Positions 10,100 to 23,599 of a DNA stretch of 64,000 bases are shown piece after piece. Position numbers and translations under genes: made by a program. Numbering within the stretch: position 1 is the first letter of the stretch; each line of letters starts with the position of its first letter. A model generated the notes under the pieces. The model was not told the origin of the DNA. It searched no databases and saw nothing but the letters and a program-made list of their open reading frames with translations. Source of the stretch: Oxytricha trifallax (taxonomy: Eukaryota > Ciliophora > Spirotrichea > Sporadotrichida > Oxytrichidae); NCBI GenBank assembly GCA_000711775.1, contig ARYC01000530.1, forward strand, positions 81,611-145,610, in the 5' to 3' direction.

Positions 10100-13000
10100 T
10101 TACCATACCATGTTTAACTTTCCTTTGTTCCATAATTTTTATGTCATTTTACATCTACTTATATCTTTATGGTAACTCCAACTTTTCAATTTTTCTTATT
10201 TAAGCTTTATATTTTTTCTAATCTTTCCTCAATTCTTTTATATTAAACTTTTGGCATTTATAAAGACTCGGCTTTTATATGCTTATCTTAAAATCTTAGA
10301 TATGTAAATGGGGCATTTCATTTTAAAAACGCTTTTAATTTTTTACTTATTTATGAAAATTAGATTACTCACTTTATGTCTATATTCTCATGTAAATAAC
10401 ATTAATTTATTACATAATAGATAATTTAATTCTAATTATATATGTCCTAAAAAATTTATATTATATTTATTACTTTATAAGTGATTTTTGACCCACATAA
10501 AACCAGGATTATTATTCTTTTGAGTGTGGATTTATATATAAGTAGTTTTGTAATGAGAAGTTTGCCACTCCCAGTTTGTCTAATTATAACTTATATAAAT
10601 ACATATTTTACTAATATAAATGTATGATAAAGTTAAATTTAGTTCTCATTTACATCTATGGAATCTGGAATTTTAAATTATTTTAATTTATTTTAAATAA
10701 ATAGCTTTTGTCTATCATTTAAATTCATTTAATCATAGTGATTAAATCTTTCTGTTTTTTCTTTATTTATTTAATCTTTAATTGAGCATTGCTTCTCCAT
10801 TACCAAATATATAAATTTAATTTAAGAATATGCCAAAGAGATATAAGTATAAGAGATATTAATTATCACGATATAAATTTAATAGTTATTAATATAATGA
10901 AAACTGCTTACTGTATTTTATGTTTATATTTAATAGTATTTTTATTAATTTACTCCATCAATAAATTCATTTGAATTTTATGCATAGTTTCCTGCACATA
11001 TTCTTTGATTTTATTATAAAAAGTTTATAAAAATATAATTAATTTATTAAAAAATGTTTTTGATAAGTTCTAATTCATATAATTTATAGTAGGAATAATT
11101 GATTCTAATTATTTTAAGATACTTCGATAATTCATTTAGATTTTATAGTTTTGTATTTCTAAGAAGCCTAATGAATCAATATTTATCATGAATAATGATC
11201 TAATAAAGAGTAAAGTAAGATATAGTATTTTTAGTTGGTAAATACATCCAATAAATCCTTAATAATTTGTAATTTTAATGAATTATTTGAAATTAGTTTC
11301 ATTATTATGATTAATTTAAACAGTGTATAATTTAGTTATTTGAATTAAAAATGGTTGGGAGGATACTTTAAAGAAGAGTAAATTGAAGGAATACACATTT
11401 TTTAATATCATTTTTTTCTAAATCAAATTTATTTATACTTACTTTATGATTTTAGTATCTAAGAATATCCTAATTAAGGATGTTTAAGAGCATTTGTGTC
11501 AAGAATAGGTGTTTAATTAAAAGTATTTATGAATGAAATGCTTGAATTATTAAGAAAAAATGTTTTTAAATCACCTTCTCTAATAACACGACAATTACTA
11601 TATTTATTTTTCACATTACTCTAAAAACTTGCTACTCACAAATAATATAATCTTAGAAATTCAAAAATAATATGCTAGTAAGTAATTTATAATTAGATTG
11701 AACTGTTTAATCACAAACAATAAATCTAATAATGTTCTATATTTATCGATATTTTGTATGATAAAATGTATTTATTTTTACTAAAATAATTTTTAATGCC
11801 GTTTTTTAATTTTTAAATTATACAATTTTCTGATCTCTTGCATTTTAATAATTATAACCCCTAATTTTAAGAAACCAGAGGAATGAAATTAATTTTTGAT
11901 AGTAATATTATATTTAAATTTTTCTTTCAAGTTCCTATTTATATGAAATAAAAAGATAGTCTAATTATTAAATTTTTTTAAATTTTAATCCCTTTACTGT
12001 TTCAAATCTATCATCATTATGATTACCAGCATCATGGTCAACTCTCTCATTATGCAGATGATCTTTATCTTGTTACACTGCATACTATATTTTACAATTG
12101 AATACAAAATCCAGCTACGAAAAGCGTATTATCCCTGAAAATTTCTTTTGATTTATAAGATTGAATTTCCAATCTTAAAAAGCTTGTTCTGAAAACTGGA
12201 AGAATATCTATCGCTAAAAAATACACTTAATTGCATTATTCGAGGAATTTGTCATACAAAATATTTTGGTGTTCAGTCACGTCTTTTTCCATCAAGGTGA
12301 GTCTAGTTCTAACCCCTGACAAATATCAGGAGAAGCATTATTTTATTTTAAGGGAAATTAATCATTATTTGCAGGTACATTAGGGAATATATTACGCTAG
12401 AAGCGAAGCTTTATCAAATTATTGTTGGAGTAGAGACTCAACGTATTCCTACTTCAAGTTCAAACTAAAAAGCAACTAGATTTGTGGTATTTATAATATT
12501 CTAATCAAGTAGAAATTAAATTATGAATATTAGAGTAACAGTTGTAATTGTTGTTGTTATTGCTATTTTTAATTGTTTGTGTTATTTTTATTTGATTTAG
12601 TTATTAATATACTCTTCATCATTAGATAGAATATGGTCAAGGATAGGTCATATCACTTTATGAATGTCTTCTCTCTCATTTGCTTTAAACATTCTCTTCA
12701 ACTTCTAAATTCTTGATAAACATTATTTTTCTTACAGTAAAGTCATTGTGATCTTTGTTTTGGTGAGTAAGTTATTTTTACATAAACGAAGGTAAATTAT
12801 ACTCATCTTAAATATACTTGATCTAATGCTCATGCCAATCATATCTAATTGGAACATCTATCAAAATATAAAATGATGGAGTTGTTTTTCTACCTTTTTG
12901 TATTTTTAATAGGTAAATTTATACATAGTTTTGCAATTCTTGGCAAAGCTCTTTCAGACTTTATCTGAGATTTCTATTTAAATCAAATACAATTTTTTAA

Positions 13001-16000
13001 TTAATTTAGCAAATCAACTCATTATCATAATTCATATTCCAAATTAGATCATAGAAGCATGTTCTTTCATAACACAGCTATTGTATATATTAATGTGTGG
13101 TCTGCTTTGGAATGTCTTGCGACACTCAAAATCATATTTTTTCATTGACGTTATCAACATGAATGAATTTTAATATCTGTCATAATTTCAAGCATTTTCG
13201 TTATCAATTTGTTCTACATCATAAAATTTATTTTATTCTGCTATAATTGTAAATTATTAGCAAATTAACTAATTTTCTGATATGTTACCTATAGCTTCCC
13301 AAGTATACTCGCATTAATATATAATTATTTTACAATATAGAATTTCTTAATATATTTAAAATTCTTTTAATCTATCATAACTGAGTTACAATTCATCGTT
13401 CACTAAGTTTTGTTTACTTTAGATTTTTCATTTTGTAATTGATAATAAAAAATACTTTATTAGAGTATATATACTCTTCAAATCTTATTCTAAAAATCTT
13501 TCTGTATCTTAATAAAAGCTATATGTAAAAGTACTGTATTATGGAATTCGTTATAAACTGCTTAATTATTTCCTTTAAATTAATTGCTTTCTAAATGCAT
13601 TTATAACTGGAGAGACTTTAACGCTTTTACTATTATCCCATTTTAATCTATATAATTAATATTTAAACTTTAAATAATTAATAAAAGTTAAATATACAGT
13701 CTCTTAGGATTGTTAAGAATGTGAATGAAGATTACAGCTGATAAATTAATTTTTCTATAACTCTTGTCTAATTATGAAGATGGTTATGGCATTAAAATAT
13801 TTAACTATTTTTACTAATAAATTGATCAACTTTATTCATTATATTATTAAAATTAGAGTAATGGAAGTCTGCATTTAGGTGAAAATAAAGAAACTTTCTA
13901 AGCTATTCAGAAAGTACAATAAGTATTCACTGATATTCATGCAATTAGCCAGTAAGTTACAGTTAAGTCTTCCATATTATTAAACAATTTTTAGAGTTAT
14001 TATTATGCAGAGAATTTTGGTCTTGATAACATTATCGAAACCATAAAAATGAATAAAAATACTTAAAAAACGAAGATATAGTTTTAACCTAATAAGATAT
14101 GTAATATAAGTTTACTTGTTATTAATTTAAAGTTTAAATACTAAACTCCATTCCTGAAGATAAAGATTTGTATAAATTTATATACTGTTCTCATGAAGAA
14201 CAGATAAAATTTGATGTATAGAACTCGGGAATCTCTGATATAGGAAATTCTAACTTTATAAATTACTTCATAGGACAATCAAATTTATGGTTAAAAACTA
14301 TTTCACTGCGTTAATTGTATTTCTATTTAAAAATTCTCAACTGTCAATGCAAGGTGCTACCTGTCTTGTCCAATATACTATTCTAAACTCTAAGGGTTTA
14401 GCCTTTCAAGTTCAATGATTTGCATGATACTGCATTTCCTTCTCTGGCATCATTGAATGACCACTAATAAGTCTTGAATCTCTTTAACTCAATGACTTCC
14501 TGCAATTAGCCAATAACTATTTCGACAGATAGTCATGGGTCTTAAATACCATTAAAAAGCACATTAAGATGGCGTGTTTGTTATCACCTGATAATCATTT
14601 TAACCATCAGATTCTCATAGAATACTTTGATAGTTTTGAGAGAATTAATACTAACTTATTTCAGTGTAGTTATCAAATCATTTTTCATCATAATTTATTA
14701 AAGATCTCTTTAATGTCTTGCCATATCTCTATCACTTTGTCCATCTAAATATTAATAATAAAAATTTAAATGAAGCTTAATCTTCAAAACACTTCCATCA
14801 TGAACTTATACTATTGGCTGGCTTTCTGTGCATCCTTGAAAAGATTGAGATTTTTACTTTATTTATTAAGAATAGTTTCATTCTTTTAGGTTATCATTAA
14901 ACTAATTTTTAACATTTAGTTACCATTATATTATTACTTTTATTTGTTTTTGGAAAAAAAGTATAAATGTAAGCTAATACTTTATTTGCAATTTCGATTA
15001 ACTGAATAATGAAAAAATGTGAGCTAAAATTATAATCAATTTACTTTAAATATAGTAAACTTCATTTTCAATATATAAACCTACTTATACTTAAAGTCTT
15101 ATTAAGAGTCTGAATATGCTTTTTTTATCAATACACAAATAATATACAAACAACATTTAGATATCAATTGCAGACAATTGAGAAAAAAAAATTATGTAAA
15201 TTTATGAATTCAAATAACTTATTAAGAATTGGTTGTCCTTTAATGTAAGGGTATCAAAACATCTAAACATTTACCTCATATTTTATTATGAATACATGAT
15301 AAAGCAATTAATTATTGATTTTTATGATCTCTATCTTGATACAAATAACTTGTCTCATTAAAGTTCAACATTATAGATGATGATAGATTTAAAGTACATA
15401 TTTAAGATTTTCTTAAAAAAACTCTGTCAGACACTTTTAGAACGACTATATAGTAAATAATTATAGGCTTTAGCTAAAGTTCTTCTTTAAGTTGCTAAAA
15501 ACTATCTAACTCTAGGCCTATAATCAAGTGCAAATTATATATTTAATAAGTGTTTTGCAAGAGGAATATAGCAACTAAAATAAGTTATTTGTCAAGATAT
15601 AATCTTAGAGACACTATAACTGCCATGATTTTGTCTGAATCAACATCGATAATACATATTTTTGTTGCTTTTGTTCTTTAATTTTATATCGTTTATTAAT
15701 AGTTAAACACTAGTTTAATTAATTATTTAAAAGCTCGTCTTTTAATAATTTTATTCATATGGTTTATAATGCTTAAGATTTTTAAGTTTATAAACCTCAT
15801 CAAGATATTCTACAATTTTTCCACACAAACAATTTATTGCAGAATCCAGAAATAATATCATTAATATACCTTGCTTAAATATCTGTTAATATTATTTTAA
15901 AAATTAGAGTTTATTATATTATGTTTAAAGCCCATATTATTCAAATTGCCAAACTAAAAATCATTAATTTTTAAATCTTCAGCTTTCTGTTGCAGCAACT

Positions 16001-17840
16001 TTTATAAAAACGAAGGCCTTGCTGTTTATTATTCCCATACTTTAAATGCTTTCAGCTCAAGTTTTCTTAATCTTTAATTTTTTTGACTATTGCCGCTGTA
16101 GGGTGACTAATATATTTTACTTTTCTTTTATATCTTCCTCTTCTATTTTATGCCAAAATAATACAATAATAAATCTAGCACAGACTGGTATTCCGCTAGA
16201 TCCTGCTGTTACTATATCTCATGACTATTATCTCATTTATCTAAATGTTTATAATAAATGTAATTTAATTGTTAAAATTTAATAATTATTTTCTAATTAT
16301 TCTTCTTATTATTGAACATCAACTGTTTGATCATCATTAATCATAATTGTTAAGTTTTCAAAGTTATTCTTAATATTTTCCCTTTATTTAATAACATCCT
16401 CAACTTAAACTTAATCAACTCAAATTCAGATTTGCATTTGTAAAATTATGATTTGTGATCAAATTCAAATTATTCATTGCATTTACAATTATTATTCATC
16501 AGTTGCAGAAGCATCGTCATTCTTTTGTTAGATTATTTAAATGAATTTATTTATAATTATTACAAAATTACATCAACAAGCCACTATAATAGGCTCCTTT
16601 CCTTCATCGTTATTAATTTCTCATCATCCTCTCAGTAAATTAATTGTTTTAAAAATATGTGATTTTGGATAATCATCATATTATTCTTATGCCATTTAAT
16701 GTAAAATTCTTATATAATGTAGCATTTGAAAAATTAATCTTGCTTTTATGCCTCTTGTTTATTACCATTTATCTTAAGTTGGATTGTTTTATCCTTTATA
16801 ATTGGACTTTAAGATGTTCTTTTAGTTGTTCATCATCAAGTGAACCTAGATAATCATAGTAGATCATCGACTGCTGAGAGGGTCTGCTGGTGTAGCTTAC
16901 TTTTTCTCATTACTATATTTTCTCTTTCTATTTCATCTAGTATATTTATGATTACAGCATTTAATTAGTAGTTTAAACTAGTTGTGTTTCAACTTATACC
17001 TTAGTTTCAAATGGTAGCATAACTAATTGTTCTTCAAGTTTCAAGAATTATTTTAAAGATTTAAAGTTATTAATCACAATTTCTTATATGAATCTTTCTA
17101 GCTATTTTTCAAGCTTAAAATTTAGGCTAGCTTTAAACAAATATTTACATCAAAGGTTTATCACAAATACCAAAACACTTGCCTTTTTAGTAGGACTATA
17201 GTGAATTTGAGAAAATTAAAATTGTCTTTCTCTTCTTTAAATGAGTAAAATATGTTTGAGTTTCATGGTTCGTAAGCTAAAATTTATAAATACTATTTTA
17301 ATGTTTACATCAATATAAAATTATCTTGTTTTAAATTTAGAATATGTAAACGTTTCTGGAAATCCAAACATATTTTAATAATAAATACAGATATAGTTTT
17401 AATTTTTCTATATATCCATTTTAGTTTTATTTTATTATCATTCGAACTTGATATTATAAACTATCATAGAGTAATTATTAGAAGTAAATAAAAACATAGT
17501 AATTAAAACATTTCTATTAATTAATAAAATTTTTTTTATTGATTTGATCTTAGTAATAAATTAAGCTGAGACATATATTTGATATAAAAGTATAAAAATC
17601 TAGATTAAGGATGTTTTTTTCAATTATATACAAGAATAAATCATAATAATTCAAGTTTTTTATATCATTTTTTTGTCATTAATTAAATTTATATCAGATT
17701 TTAGGATATTAATAATATTAATAGGGGCTGCTATGATTATTAAATTATTACAAAATTATAAAAATAAATTTAATTAATACTGGAAAAATTTACTTCATAA
17801 ATAATATAATAAAAAATAGTAAATAATGGAAACTAAGATA
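10100..17840. other. Long AT-rich stretch without supportable genes
   Basis: This is mostly simple AT-rich sequence. Slightly richer patches occur at about 12000-12480, 14340-14720 and 16000-16200. The minus strand of 14340-14720 has short coding-like pieces in shifted frames (KTHDYLSKQLLANCRKSL; FKTYQWSFNDAREGNA), possibly a decayed gene or a macronuclear-destined segment. Nothing was identified with confidence. Confidence 0.35.
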
Positions 17841-17847
17841 GGTCTAA

Positions 17848-18060
17848 ATGAAATTCAACATGGTGAGATACCTAGAAGATAAAGCCCACCAATATAATCA
17901 AATTATTTTCTCTCAATACACTCAAGAAGGTACCCAGCTATTCACTAATAAAGAATGCAAAAATGATGTGACATTGGAATATGTTCAGTAAACGACATTA
18001 TATTTACAAGAAACAACAACTCAAAATTATAATCAAACGCTTCTTGTTTACTCTTACTGA
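17848..18060 (+). CDS. Small hypothetical protein, 70 codons
   Basis: ATG 17848 to TGA 18058-18060 reads MKFNMVRYLEDKAHQYNQ ... TLLVYSY, with one TAA read as Gln. The composition is protein-like (Gln/Thr-rich, few low-complexity runs) and the region is GC-richer than its surroundings. No family was recognised. It lies 168 bp upstream of the next ORF on the same strand. The two could be exons or segments of one macronuclear-destined gene, or two small genes. Some other frame is also open for about 40 codons from 17827, so confidence is moderate. Confidence 0.4.
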
Positions 18061-18228
18061 ATTCAAGGTTGACTATCTCTTGCTATACCGACAATATTTG
18101 CGACTCTTAGTGAAGTGGAATTAGATTATTGTTGCGTACTCCACAGTGCTTTGCTGCATTGAATTATGAAGAACATGACGAGGCAATCTCATAACGGCTG
18201 ATGTTGATAGCGTAAGCTGAAAAACTCT

Positions 18229-18525
18229 ATGAAGAGTAGTGAGAGGACTTTTTTATTCATTGTTGCGCTTGCTTATATCACCGTTAAATCTATTTGTTTA
18301 TATGAGTGTTACTCTTGCTGCGAAGAAACTATAGCGGAACATTTAAAGTACCAAAGTGGATTGACTCAATTCGAAGAGACAAAAACGACGCCAAAGTCAG
18401 TAAGATGGGCGGATAAGGAACCCATGCCATAAATTATAAAGTATTAAAACTCTTTCGAAAGTCAAATCAAGCTATTCGAGTAACCTTCACTTCATCGAGG
18501 AGTAGTTCATACTGATTTCAGATGA
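18229..18525 (+). CDS. Small cysteine-rich protein with hydrophobic N-terminus
   Basis: ATG 18229 (after an in-frame TGA upstream) to TGA 18523-18525 gives 98 residues when the TAA/TAG after PMP are read as Gln. The N-terminus has a basic start and a hydrophobic run (residues about 8-24, TFLFIVALAYITVKS), then CLYECYSCCEE. This resembles a signal peptide or membrane anchor followed by a Cys cluster. SVRWAD (about 57-62) looks like an RVxF-type protein phosphatase 1 docking motif, which would instead suggest a cytosolic tail. No family was recognised. The ORF is intact, unlike the transposon genes in this window, so it may belong to a macronuclear-destined segment. Confidence 0.45.
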
Positions 18526-20410
18526 AGGAAATATTGAATATAGTGGAAAGTACCAGTTTCAAGAAGCTAGTCAAAAATCCAAAATAAAAATATGAAAAAT
18601 ACTTATGTAAATGGAAAAGTATGGTTTGCGAATAAAAAATGCTATATTATCTCACGATATAGCACACTTGTCTTAGTCTGGCATTCCTTCTCCAAAGCTT
18701 TTTTCTATTAAAATACGCGTATTACTCATTGGAGGCCTTTTTCCTCCGTTTATGTGCCTTTTCGATAGCAAATCTTAAAAATCATAACGGTTGAAAAATA
18801 ATGTAATAAATAAGCTGCTAATTATCATAGATTTCAAAAAGGTTATTAAAACTGCAATTGATCAAGTGATTGATTAATTCTATTATTATCTTGAGATTAA
18901 TTATATCTAAATTGTCTGTACAATGGCTGCAGTAAAATGAAGGGAATTCTTTCAAATATAAAAGATAAACCGCAAAAACAAAGCAATAGAAAACTTTTCA
19001 TTCAAAGACCGCTCAATAGGAAATTTAATGAACCTCGCAAGTAGATTAATTGTTTGCGTTTTCACTTTACCCTCATGCGCATGATATGTATTGTTGAATC
19101 GTATAGAAGTTTGACAATAGTATGTTACGCAATTTCAAAGATTATCATGAAAAGGTATCGATACTAAGATAAATCAATATATAAAACTTTGCAGCCGCTT
19201 TCTTAAAATATCAAATTTATTTTTTAAAAAAACCTTACTCAAATCAAAAACTTATATTTTCAAGTAGATATTATAATTACATTAAATGTATATATATTAT
19301 TAAATAATCTGCATTATTATAATTAATCTATCTATTTTTTCATATACTTTTAATTATAATTCTAAGTAAACACGAAAGTTAATGCTGTTTTTAGAAAATA
19401 AGATTAATATTTCAGATTAATTACTAAAAGTTATGAAAAACAATGCTAATGACTAAATATCTAATTATTATGAACAACTAAAATCAAATAAATTTTATAT
19501 TTTATCTCCCAAATAGTTACAAATTCATGTTAATATCAAGGGAGAGTAAAAATTGACTGAAATTCTGAAAAGAAATTAGTTTAAAATAGCTCTCAAAAAT
19601 TCTAAAAAGAATTATAGTTACGTTGACATAAAAATTTGAAAAAATTATAAATGCTATCAGTATTATTTTTCATATTATACATTTAAATTTATCATAATTA
19701 TTATAAAATAATAAAAATATTCATGTTGATGCTGTATCACGTTTATAAAATAATGAATGGCTTTAGTCTGTACAATAGTCTAGCCGTTAATAAAATAAAA
19801 TCTAAAACAGATCTTTCTCTCATAACTTCACCAGAATCTGCTAAAGATTAGATTTAACAAATATGGATAAGTAATCATTCCATTGTGGTAATATAATTTG
19901 TAGACTAAAGTAGTAGTTATTAAATCTTAATCACACTTCTTATAAGAGGTACTATTTCTAATAAAAACCATAAAAAAATAGATTTCCTAAAGTATAAAAA
20001 ATAGAAATAGTTACAGATGGAATTTTTTCCATAATGACATACAAATTATAATATATACTATCAAGTGTAGAAAACTGAAATTATGGAATTAAATAAATTC
20101 AAATCATGACAGTAATAGTTAGGTTATATTGAGCTGAATGCTAACATACTGCTGTTTAAAAATGAAAAGATTATCTAGATATGATTAAGTTCTTTTATTT
20201 TACTATATTCTTAAGTGATAATGCGAAATTCTTTAATTTAGAAATCCATATTTTGCAGTCAATTACTATATGAAAGAGAATGAATTATTTTTAATAAATT
20301 TATTATTAACTTTTACTTTTATTTCCATCATTTTTCTCAAATTTAAACCTATCATTTATATTTATTAGAAGTATATCATTTAGTTTAATATTTTATCAAA
20401 TAAAAATTTC
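18526..20410. other. AT-rich stretch; first 550 bp moderately GC-richer
   Basis: The patch 18526-19150 keeps the composition of the preceding ORFs and could be UTR or more of the same macronuclear-destined segment, but no frame is convincing. Beyond 19200 it is simple AT-rich DNA. Confidence 0.3.
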
Positions 20411-20417
20411 GGAAAAT

Positions 20418-20498
20418 AATGACTCAGAAAGACTCAGAAGATAAGGAGAAAGAGAATAGATTTGAAAAAAGAGACGGAGATAAGGAGGTGGAGTGAGA
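20418..20498 (+). CDS. Short charged ORF
   Basis: This short ORF (MTQKDSEDKEKENRFEKR...) ends at TGA after about 26 codons. It is highly charged and followed 80 bp later by an AACT tandem (20575-20595). It may be a gene start broken by an internal eliminated sequence; weak support. Confidence 0.2.
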
Positions 20499-20601
20499 GT
20501 AATGAATTACATGATTTCACAAATTTGTACTTTTCACAGTTTGATTATTATTTTATTATATTTACCTAAGTGTTTTGCTAACTAACTAACTAACTGGCAA
20601 A

Positions 20602-21115
20602 TATGGTACCATAGAAAAAGAGAAAGGGGAAATGGCAAAACCTACATAAGGTACAGCTTAGTAAACCGAAACAGAGGGCGACCAAGGTCAACTCAAGAAG
20701 ATAGACAAATAGAAAGAAAATCAAGGTCAGCTGTAAATAATCATGGAATCGAACAAGGATAAGCGCCCAGACAGAATCGAAACTAAACATATCCGAAAGA
20801 AAACTAATTTCTTCTAATTAGTACTTTTTGGTAATTTCTTCAAGTATTCATTGCGTAATTTAATTTACCATTAAGTATGGTGTAAATTTGGAATATGTGA
20901 TTAAGAAGATAAAAGAAAGCAAGCAATTGATTTCAGTTAGTATAATAATTTAGTTAATTGGGATAGGGTTCCAGATTAGGTTGATATAAGGGAGATCTTT
21001 AAAAAGGAAAACGCATTACATATTGTATTTTACTCATATCGATATGAACACTAGTTAATTCACATTAATTCCAAAGAAAACTAACAATAAATTTGGGTAC
21101 TAATGAACAGCAATG
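20602..21115 (+). other. Coding-like patch with two overlapping open frames
   Basis: With the ciliate code, a frame from ATG 20602 (MVPQKKRKGKWQNLHKVQ) stays open for about 170 codons. A second frame (NGKTYIRYSLVNRNRGRPRS) is also open over the first 250 bp. The patch is GC-richer to about 20800. Both frames are basic, and I cannot tell which, if either, is used. No domain was seen. Confidence 0.25.
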
Positions 21116-21119
21116 CATT

Positions 21120-22700
21120 ATCCAAGGAAAAATGGCAGAAATCATTTTTAGCACGGTTAGAACCTTTAACAAAACTTATTCGATTTATAATTTACATAAA
21201 CTTATTTTTTAGTTGTAAAGTAGTATTTAGACAATAACATCTGCATTAGTAATATTACGAAAGAGAAGTAAATAAGTAGAAATCTACTCAAACAAAATAA
21301 CAACAAGTAAAGATCAGTTTAAATTTTTATTTTATTCAAAATCAGTAATTGTATGTTTTTAAATATTATAACTTGGAAGTAATATTCAAGTAATATTTCA
21401 TTGTTAAGTAATAGCTACTAGCTCCGATAGTTCTTTCATTATTTTAAATCCTTATGAATGGTTAAGAATAATAATTCCAAAAGAAAATATCAAAGTATTT
21501 ACAATGAGAAAAAGTGAAGAAGGATTATTACATTTATTCTTTAATTAAGATAGAAAGCTTCTACTTAAGCCTTTAACAAAGTATGAATTATTTAAGTATT
21601 ATTTCTAATTAGGTATACTATCAAATTCTTAATAGTTTTATATTTCTTTATATGTGCTTCAAAGCGATTTTATAATTACTATTTTTTATTTTTATATGAA
21701 TATTAACAGCATCTCTAAATAAAACTATGAATAAAATTATTAAAGATATATAAATCTTTACTTAAGTTAACTTAAAATATATTTTATTTATTAATATTAA
21801 AATTTTAACAGTCTCAAATTTGTTTGATCAACTAATTTATATGAATTGATGAGTTTTAAAATTATTTCATTTATTAAAAACATATATTTCAGCTTAAACT
21901 GAGAAAGAATATTTTATATCATTCAAAAAGATTTATTATTAAAAATAAATTAATAAATAGCTGAAATTCATTCTCTTGAATCATTAACCTTTTAATTAGA
22001 TAAAAAAAGATTTTAAGAGATAAAATATAATTTTGTTTATCTAATTTGTTTTTCATCAAAATGCATTTAAAAAAAATGATTAATATCTTATAAAATTAAT
22101 ATAACTTTTAAAAAAAATTTTTATTGAAAATGAAAATATGTCATTTCATATAAAGGACTTTGCAAATAAGAAATTGCCTATTACTCTAGAAATACTACAG
22201 AATTACCAAATATATCCAAAGGATTAAGGTAATTTTTCTAGCTTCTAAATTAATAGATATGGAATTTATCTTGGTTCTAGTTGTTATCATAAGCAAATAT
22301 AATATAAATATATATTAGAAAGCATAGTTTTGTTCCATTAAAATCTAAAATGATTAGCAAAAAAATATATAGTAAACATAAATAATTTGTGAAAAGCTAA
22401 CATTAAAATAGTCAAAAAGCTTTTTAAAAGATGATATATTGTTTCTTACAATCGTATTTAAAAAAATATGAATTAATAGATGAGAAAAAAAATATGATAA
22501 ATATGAATGAATATATATATTTCAACTAATATAAATATTAACTAATATAATTTAATGTAATGTAAAAAAATAATTAGATTATCAAAATTAAAGAGATGAA
22601 ATAATTAATTACTATTGATATTTTATATTAGAGTAACTTAATAATATTGAGCTAATTAAAGCAAGCTCAATTTGAAAAATTTAAACATTTAAATTATGCA
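21120..22700. other. AT-rich noncoding stretch
   Basis: Only simple AT-rich sequence is visible here: no ORF, inverted repeat or dispersed repeat that I can support. Confidence 0.4.
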
Positions 22701-22702
22701 TA

Positions 22703-23077
22703 TAGCAATGAGACACTCTTAAAGATTATTATAGATAAGCATATGAGAGTCGTCATTATGATGTTGCTATAGTAAATGAATTTCATGAAAGTTTTGGAGG
22801 TAATTGAGGACAGATAACTCGAAAACATTATGCTTGGACATCACAAGGCACTTCTTGGCTAAAGTCCATGTATACAATAGGAAATTGTCAAAATATCTCA
22901 TTTTTAGTAGTCTTCAGACCCAGGTGTGTCTTAGCGAGTCCAACGAGGTTACCAAAATATCAGGTCTTGTAGGGGACCTTCTAAACCTATTATCTGTTTA
23001 AATCGACCATCAGTGGAATAATAGGAGATGAGTCGGACGACTTGGTTGATCGAAGAAATATTTAAAGTTATTTTTGA
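22703..23077 (+). pseudogene. Transposase-like fragment (copy 2), decayed
   Basis: The plus-strand frame reads ...YRQAYESRHYDVAIVNEFHE SFGGN, then one in-frame TGA, then GQITRKHYAWTSQGTSWLKS, and continues with TAA/TAG as Gln to TGA 23075-23077 (~125 codons). It aligns with the fragment at 9922-10085 over about 55 residues. The pattern (acidic residue after a hydrophobic strand, G..Y.WTS.GTSW, then a hydrophobic strand ISFLVVF and a Thr-containing loop) resembles Tc1/IS630-type DDE transposases. No terminal repeats were found nearby. A second frame over the same DNA is also open (from about 22761 past 23280, with an Ile-rich membrane-like run at 23097-23145); I favour the first because it is conserved in copy 1. 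Confidence 0.45.
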
Positions 23078-23514
23078 AAACGTTAATTTTCTCGGTTTAA
23101 AAATCATCATCATTATAGCCATTATAATTATAGTCATCCCTATTAATAATAATATAGCTATGGATCGTGATGAGTCTCATGTTAGTATATTTAATAAACT
23201 TAATATAAGTTCTCTGTGGAATCTAAAGTTGGGAAGTTTAAATGTACAATCTAGTACTTCACAACTCACCCATTGCATGAGAAAATATTTAATATAAATC
23301 TTGAATGCTAAAAAGATAATATGGACTAATATTATAATTATGATCACAAAAATCCTCAATTATTAATCTTAATTATGTGTCAAAATATGAAAAATTATTT
23401 TATAAAAGAGTAAAATCATTATTATAAGGAAAAATGATTAATATTTATAAACTTTTAATTACTAAAGAAAATCACTAAGTCTTTTAATTCTTCATATTCT
23501 TTAAAGTAATGAGT

Positions 23515-23590
23515 AACTCTGGGATTCGAACCCGTTTTAAATTGTATTTAAGCCTTATATGTAATCCATCTTACCACATGTCTAATATTA
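23515..23590 (-). tRNA. tRNA-like remnant (T-arm / B box)
   Basis: On the minus strand GGGTTCGAATCCC is a perfect T-arm/B-box core. About 45 bases upstream TGTGGTAAGATGG resembles a D-arm/A box at roughly the right distance. The acceptor stem and anticodon stem do not pair well, so this is a tRNA pseudogene or a piece of a tRNA-derived short element rather than a working tRNA. No anticodon is assigned. Confidence 0.3.
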
Positions 23591-23599
23591 TAGTTTTAT

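Noticed and set aside
10789..10974. 61-codon Ile-rich frame
   Set aside because: Composition is that of random AT-rich DNA; no supporting feature.
16046..16282. 78-codon plus-strand frame
   Set aside because: Hydrophobic AT-rich frame with no in-frame use of TAA/TAG as Gln, no domain and no conservation within the window.
20590..20790. 66-codon minus-strand hydrophobic frame
   Set aside because: The plus strand over the same DNA has longer basic frames with glutamine TAA/TAG codons; the minus frame looks like their shadow.
23028..23297. 89-codon frame with an Ile-rich membrane-like run
   Set aside because: It overlaps the transposase-like frame, which is conserved at 9922-10085; the Ile run derives from AT-rich ATC/ATT repeats.
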